Assembly (NCBI GenBank): GCA_947502265.1
Contig: CANMZB010000010.1
Span: 94,880-158,879 of the forward strand
Length of the DNA stretch: 64,000 nucleotides
Direction: 5' to 3'
Source of the DNA: an uncultured Sulfitobacter sp.
GTDB taxonomy: Bacteria > Pseudomonadota > Alphaproteobacteria > Rhodobacterales > Rhodobacteraceae
The notes below the pieces were generated by a model. The model ran no database searches, was not told the DNA's origin, and was given only the letters and a program-made list of their open reading frames with translations. Every line of letters begins with the position of its first letter. The stretch's first letter is position 1. Shown piece after piece: positions 60,451 through 64,000 of the stretch. The position numbers and the translations under genes were made by a program.

Positions 60451-62691
60451 ATGGGACGTGGTAAAACAATTGCGCGCCGGTCTTTTCTGATCGGCTCTGC
60501 TGCCATTCTGGGCGGTGTGGCGTTTGGCACCTATCTGGTCAAACGTGATCCCGAAAACCCGCTGTTGGCGGATGCCGTCGCGGGGGATGCGGTGTTCAAC
60601 CCCTGGGTCAGGATTAACGCAAGCGGTATCACATTGGTGACTCCGCACACCGATCTGGGCCAGGGGGCCACGGCTATGCAGGCGATGCTGATTGCCGAGG
60701 AACTGGACGTGGAACTGGAGCAGATCACTACCACACCGGGGGTTCCGTCTGCGGCCTATTACAACACCGCGCTCGCCGCCGAGGCGGTGCCGTTTCGTTC
60801 CAACGATGACGGGTTTTCTGCGACCGCCATGCGCGGCACGATGGGCGCTGTGATGAAGGTGCTTGGGGCGCAGGTCACGGGCGGCTCTACTGCGGTGCCC
60901 GACAGCTTTGATAAACTGCGCCTCGCCGGTGCCGTTGCGCGCGAAACGCTTAAAGCGGCGGCAGCGGCAGAAACGGGCATCGACGCCGCCCAGTTGACGA
61001 CCGCGCGCGGTGCTGTGGTGCTGCCCGATGGTGCGCGTATGGACTATACCACGCTGGCCGCGCGCGCGGCGCAGATTGAACCCGTCACGAATGTTTCTTT
61101 GCGTGATCCGTCGCAGTGGCGGTTGATCGGCAAGCCCGTGCAGCGGCTCGACATCATCGCGAAATCCACCGGAACGCAGATATATGGCATTGATATCTGG
61201 ATGGAGGGCATGGTGCATGCCTCGGTTCGGTCCAACCCGCGCAAGGGCGCGCCGATGACCGGCTTTGACGCCGCGCGCACCGAAGGGATGCGCGGCGTGC
61301 AAAAGATCGTGGGGCTGCCCTACGGCGTGGCGGTGATCGCCGATAACACATGGCGTGCCTTTCGTGCGCTCGAAGAGATCGACATTGATTGGGATATAGC
61401 TCCCTATCCCGCCGAGCAGGCGGATCATTGGGTCGAAGTTGCCGCGTCATTCACCAAAGAGCGGCTGGACAGGGAGTGGCGACATGACGGCGATGTGGAC
61501 GCAGCCCTTGAGGGCGCGGATGTCATCACCGCCGAGTACCGCGCGCCTTATGTCGCGCATCAACCGCTGGAGCCGCTGAGTGCTGTCGTAAAGGTGGGCG
61601 CGACCCGTGTGGACATCTGGGCCGCGCATCAATTGCCGCGCTTTGTGCAGCAACGTGTGGCAAAACGGCTGGATATGGACACGGAACAGATCCATCTGCA
61701 CAACCAGTTTGCAGGCGGAAGCTTTGGCCACCGGCTTGAGTTTGACAACATCGACGTGGCAGTTGATGTCGCGCATGAGGTGCCGGACACACCGGTTAAA
61801 CTCACCTTCCGGCGCGAAGAGGACTTTGCGCAGGACTATAACCGCCAGATCGGCATGGCGCGCGGACGCGGCGCACATGCTGACGGCAAGGTCACGGTGC
61901 TGGATCTGGACATCGCCACTGTCTCTGCCTCGCGCTCGCAATCGCGGCGTTTGGGCGCGCCGATGCCGGGGCCGGACACGCAAATTCCGGCAGGCGCGTG
62001 GAACATGCGCTATGCCATTCCCGACCTGCGGGTGCGCGCCTATGCGGTGCCAGAGCTTGCGCCGACGTCCTCGTGGCGTTCGGTCGGGGCGTCCACCGCC
62101 GGCTTCTTTGCCGAAGGGTTTCTGGACGAGCTGATCCATGCCGCAGGGGCCGACCCGATGGAAGAGCGCTTGCGTCTGGTCAACGACGATGATGCGCGCC
62201 GCGTGCTTGAGGCGGTGGCGGAGATGTCGAACTGGGGCAGCGCGTTGGGGCCAAATCAGGGGCGCGGCGTGGCGCTTGTCACTTCTTTTGGCGTGCCAAC
62301 GGCGGAGGTGGTCGAAGTCACTGCAACGGATGCGGGTATCAAGGTGGACCGGGTCTGGGTTGCGGCGGAAGTGGGGCGGGTGGTCGATCCCGTCACCTTC
62401 GAGAATGTTGTCGCAGGCGGCGTGATCTGGGGGCTGGGCCATGCGATGAACTCGGAAATCACGTATTCCGATGGCATGGCAGAGCAGGACAACTATCATA
62501 TGGCCGAAGGCATGCGTCTGCACCAATGCCCCGTGATCGAAGTGCGCGGATTGGAGAACAGCGATACCGTGCGCGGTGTGGGCGAACCACCGGTGCCACC
62601 GGCAGCACCGGCGCTTGCCAACGCGATCTTTGCCGCGACGGGAACGCGCCTGCGTGAGATGCCGTTCTTTAACACGGTTGATTTCGTGTAA
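60451..62691 (+). CDS. Molybdenum hydroxylase large subunit (IorB type), Tat signal
   Basis: A 746-residue xanthine dehydrogenase-family subunit carrying molybdopterin cytosine dinucleotide. It begins with a Tat motif, ARRSFLIGSAAILGG, so it is expected in the periplasm after cofactor insertion. Cofactor and active-site regions include TPHTDLGQGATAMQAM, FAGGSFGHRLEF and the catalytic Glu in RGVGEPPVPPAAPALANAIF. Isoquinoline 1-oxidoreductase and some aldehyde oxidases share this form. The substrate is not known. It depends on molybdate uptake, for which modABC is in the same window. No accessory XdhC gene is adjacent. Confidence 0.92.
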   Translation: MGRGKTIARRSFLIGSAAILGGVAFGTYLVKRDPENPLLADAVAGDAVFNPWVRINASGITLVTPHTDLGQGATAMQAMLIAEELDVELEQITTTPGVPSAAYYNTALAAEAVPFRSNDDGFSATAMRGTMGAVMKVLGAQVTGGSTAVPDSFDKLRLAGAVARETLKAAAAAETGIDAAQLTTARGAVVLPDGARMDYTTLAARAAQIEPVTNVSLRDPSQWRLIGKPVQRLDIIAKSTGTQIYGIDIWMEGMVHASVRSNPRKGAPMTGFDAARTEGMRGVQKIVGLPYGVAVIADNTWRAFRALEEIDIDWDIAPYPAEQADHWVEVAASFTKERLDREWRHDGDVDAALEGADVITAEYRAPYVAHQPLEPLSAVVKVGATRVDIWAAHQLPRFVQQRVAKRLDMDTEQIHLHNQFAGGSFGHRLEFDNIDVAVDVAHEVPDTPVKLTFRREEDFAQDYNRQIGMARGRGAHADGKVTVLDLDIATVSASRSQSRRLGAPMPGPDTQIPAGAWNMRYAIPDLRVRAYAVPELAPTSSWRSVGASTAGFFAEGFLDELIHAAGADPMEERLRLVNDDDARRVLEAVAEMSNWGSALGPNQGRGVALVTSFGVPTAEVVEVTATDAGIKVDRVWVAAEVGRVVDPVTFENVVAGGVIWGLGHAMNSEITYSDGMAEQDNYHMAEGMRLHQCPVIEVRGLENSDTVRGVGEPPVPPAAPALANAIFAATGTRLREMPFFNTVDFV

Positions 62692-62792
62692 GGCGATTGA
62701 CGTTGATGAATTGGCGTTGCGGGCGCAAACCCGCTACCGGACGCCGTTAAATCTGTTGACGGGATGGTGCCATAAGGGGTCATCATAGGGGG

Positions 62793-63830
62793 ATGGAACT
62801 CCATCACATCACCCGCCCCGCGCCGCTTTGCGGTCTTGAAGACATCCCGCTGCCCAGCATGAATGCGCCGCGCGCGCAGGCGCTGATCGCGCGGTGTCCT
62901 GTTGCGCGCGAAACGCCGCTGCAAGCCGCCACTGCCATCGCCACCGAGGTGGGCGTCAGCGATGTCTGGATCAAGGACGAGCGCGGGCGGATGGGGCTCG
63001 GCAGCTTCAAGGCGTTGGGCGCGGCCTATGTGATCGCTACAGACGCGCAAAACGGCGATGTGACAGCGCGCACCTACGTTGCTGCAAGCGCGGGCAATCA
63101 TGGCCTGTCTGTTGCGGCAGGGGCGTCTGCCTTTGGCGCGTCCTCGGTTGTTTATATCGCCGAGACGGTGCCGGAAGGTTTTGCCGCGCGGCTTCGGGAG
63201 GCAGGTGCGCAGGTGATCCGCGAAGGCGCGACGTATGAGGATAGTCTGAGCGCCGCCAACAAAGCCGCCGCCGGGAATGGATGGGATCTTTTGTCGGATG
63301 GTTCGTGGCATGGCTATACCGAGCGGCCGCGTTGTCTGATGGAGGGCTATACTGTGCTAATGGCCGAAGCGATTGCGCAACTGCCCGATGTTCCCACGCA
63401 TATCTTCTTGCAGGCCGGTGTGGGCGGGCTTGCCTGTGCGTGCGCCACGATGGCGCGGCAGGCGTGGGGCGATGCCCCGCGGATTGTTGTGGTAGAGCCG
63501 GACGCAGCAGCCGCCCTTTACGGGTCAATCGCGGTAGGAAAAGCTGTAGAAAGCCGCGGCCCCGTCTCGGAAATGGGGCGGCTTGATTGCAAGATGCCTT
63601 CGTTGATTGCGCTGAAAGGTCTGGCCGCCGACGCCGATGCCTTTGCGTTGATTTCCGAAGCGGAAGGGCAGGCGGGGGCAGGGCTTGTGATGGTGGCCGG
63701 GCTTGGATCGTCCCCGTCGGGGGCGGCAGGCGTTTCGGCGCTGGTCGCGCTTGATCGCACACAGCGCGAGGCGTTGGGGATCACGCCGCAATCGCGGGTG
63801 TTTTGCGTACTTAGCGAAGGCCCGGGATGA
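62793..63830 (+). CDS. PLP-dependent diaminopropionate ammonia-lyase-like enzyme
   Basis: A 345-residue fold-type II PLP enzyme. The Schiff-base Lys is in GLGSFKALGAAYV, the substrate loop in ASAGNHGLSVAAGASAFG, the glycine phosphate loop in LQAGVGGLACACA, and the family-specific SDGSWHGYTERPRCLMEGY follows the diaminopropionate ammonia-lyase pattern. That enzyme makes pyruvate and two ammonia from 2,3-diaminopropionate. The protein is about 50 residues shorter than E. coli YgeX, so a threonine dehydratase-like role is possible. GGGG lies before the ATG and the gene follows the hydroxylase genes by 100 bases. Confidence 0.82.
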   Translation: MELHHITRPAPLCGLEDIPLPSMNAPRAQALIARCPVARETPLQAATAIATEVGVSDVWIKDERGRMGLGSFKALGAAYVIATDAQNGDVTARTYVAASAGNHGLSVAAGASAFGASSVVYIAETVPEGFAARLREAGAQVIREGATYEDSLSAANKAAAGNGWDLLSDGSWHGYTERPRCLMEGYTVLMAEAIAQLPDVPTHIFLQAGVGGLACACATMARQAWGDAPRIVVVEPDAAAALYGSIAVGKAVESRGPVSEMGRLDCKMPSLIALKGLAADADAFALISEAEGQAGAGLVMVAGLGSSPSGAAGVSALVALDRTQREALGITPQSRVFCVLSEGPG

Positions 63831-64000
63831 AGCTACACGGTTTTGACACGGCGTAGATCGCGGGCAAGAGGCCGCACCTTGTTCCAGCAGCAGGCTTCTT
63901 GTGGGTTGAGCTGCCAAATCCAATCTGATTCCTGCGTACGGTGGCGATTCTGGCGGTGATTCCGGGTTTGGTGCTGGGTTTGACGCGGGAATTTTGCTGA
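63831..64000. other. Right-edge sequence without a clear gene
   Basis: The 170 bases after the lyase stop show no supported gene on either strand. An ATG at 63827 meets a stop after a few codons. A gene may begin beyond the window edge. Confidence 0.5.

Noticed and set aside
1..64000. tRNA, rRNA, CRISPR, IS elements, prophage
   Set aside because: No tRNA-like T-arm (GGTTCGAATCC type) in any intergenic gap, no spaced repeats, no transposase or integrase frames.

Overview
The window is a chromosomal segment of an alphaproteobacterium, most likely a marine Rhodobacterales (Roseobacter-group) species. The main evidence is the pair crotonyl-CoA carboxylase/reductase and ethylmalonyl-CoA mutase (the glyoxylate-shunt-free acetyl-CoA assimilation route), a LuxR/LuxI acyl-homoserine lactone pair, a cbb3 oxidase operon, an HvrA-like H-NS protein, a fused MrpA/B antiporter subunit, class III alcohol dehydrogenase and several ABC importers. 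Codon use is GC-rich at third positions, which creates many long antisense shadow frames. No rRNA, tRNA, CRISPR array, insertion sequence, phage or plasmid module was seen.

Layout. 1-195 is the start of a purine nucleoside phosphorylase gene cut by the window edge. 627-7054 is a catabolic block: an exported GMC alcohol dehydrogenase, an AlkK/DmdB-like acyl-CoA ligase and an aldehyde dehydrogenase, with a divergent AraC-type regulator. Together they could turn an alcohol into an acyl-CoA. 7330-13024 holds cbb3 oxidase (ccoNOQP, ccoS) with a GTG-initiated 51-residue membrane peptide, a DUF2189 membrane protein, a DUF1971 protein and an unknown membrane protein. 13406-16451 is modE-modA-modB-modC (molybdate uptake) with a candidate Mo-box. 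17050-22465 has an H-NS-like gene, ecm, a PlsB-like acyltransferase and ccr.

22646-24302 is the quorum-sensing locus. A perfect CtrA-type site (TTAA-N7-TTAA) precedes a 71-codon gene that overlaps luxR, followed by luxI. 24345-28258 has a RecD-like helicase, an SDR, and a TIGR02186/TauE pair. 28346-33141 is a BmpA-type nucleoside ABC importer. 33301-39040 holds housekeeping genes (rimI, tsaB, a NifU-like protein, a UspA protein, an aminotransferase, an M48 lipoprotein, a YigZ protein), a hemolysin-III pseudogene with two lesions, and a tandem-repeat 119-residue protein behind a LexA-type box.

39433-52186 is a transport and catabolism island: potABCD-type polyamine importer, YtcJ-type amidohydrolase, Liv-type five-gene importer, aldehyde dehydrogenase and SDR. 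52344-58312 is the six-gene Mrp Na+/H+ antiporter. 58390-63830 has glutathione-dependent formaldehyde dehydrogenase, a two-subunit molybdenum hydroxylase (a possible user of the imported molybdate) and a PLP-dependent diaminopropionate ammonia-lyase-like enzyme.

I did not find a clearly new multi-gene system. The best leads are the CtrA site with the overlapping small gene before luxR, the LexA-box gene with internal repeats, the microprotein inside the cco operon, and the doubly broken hlyIII gene.
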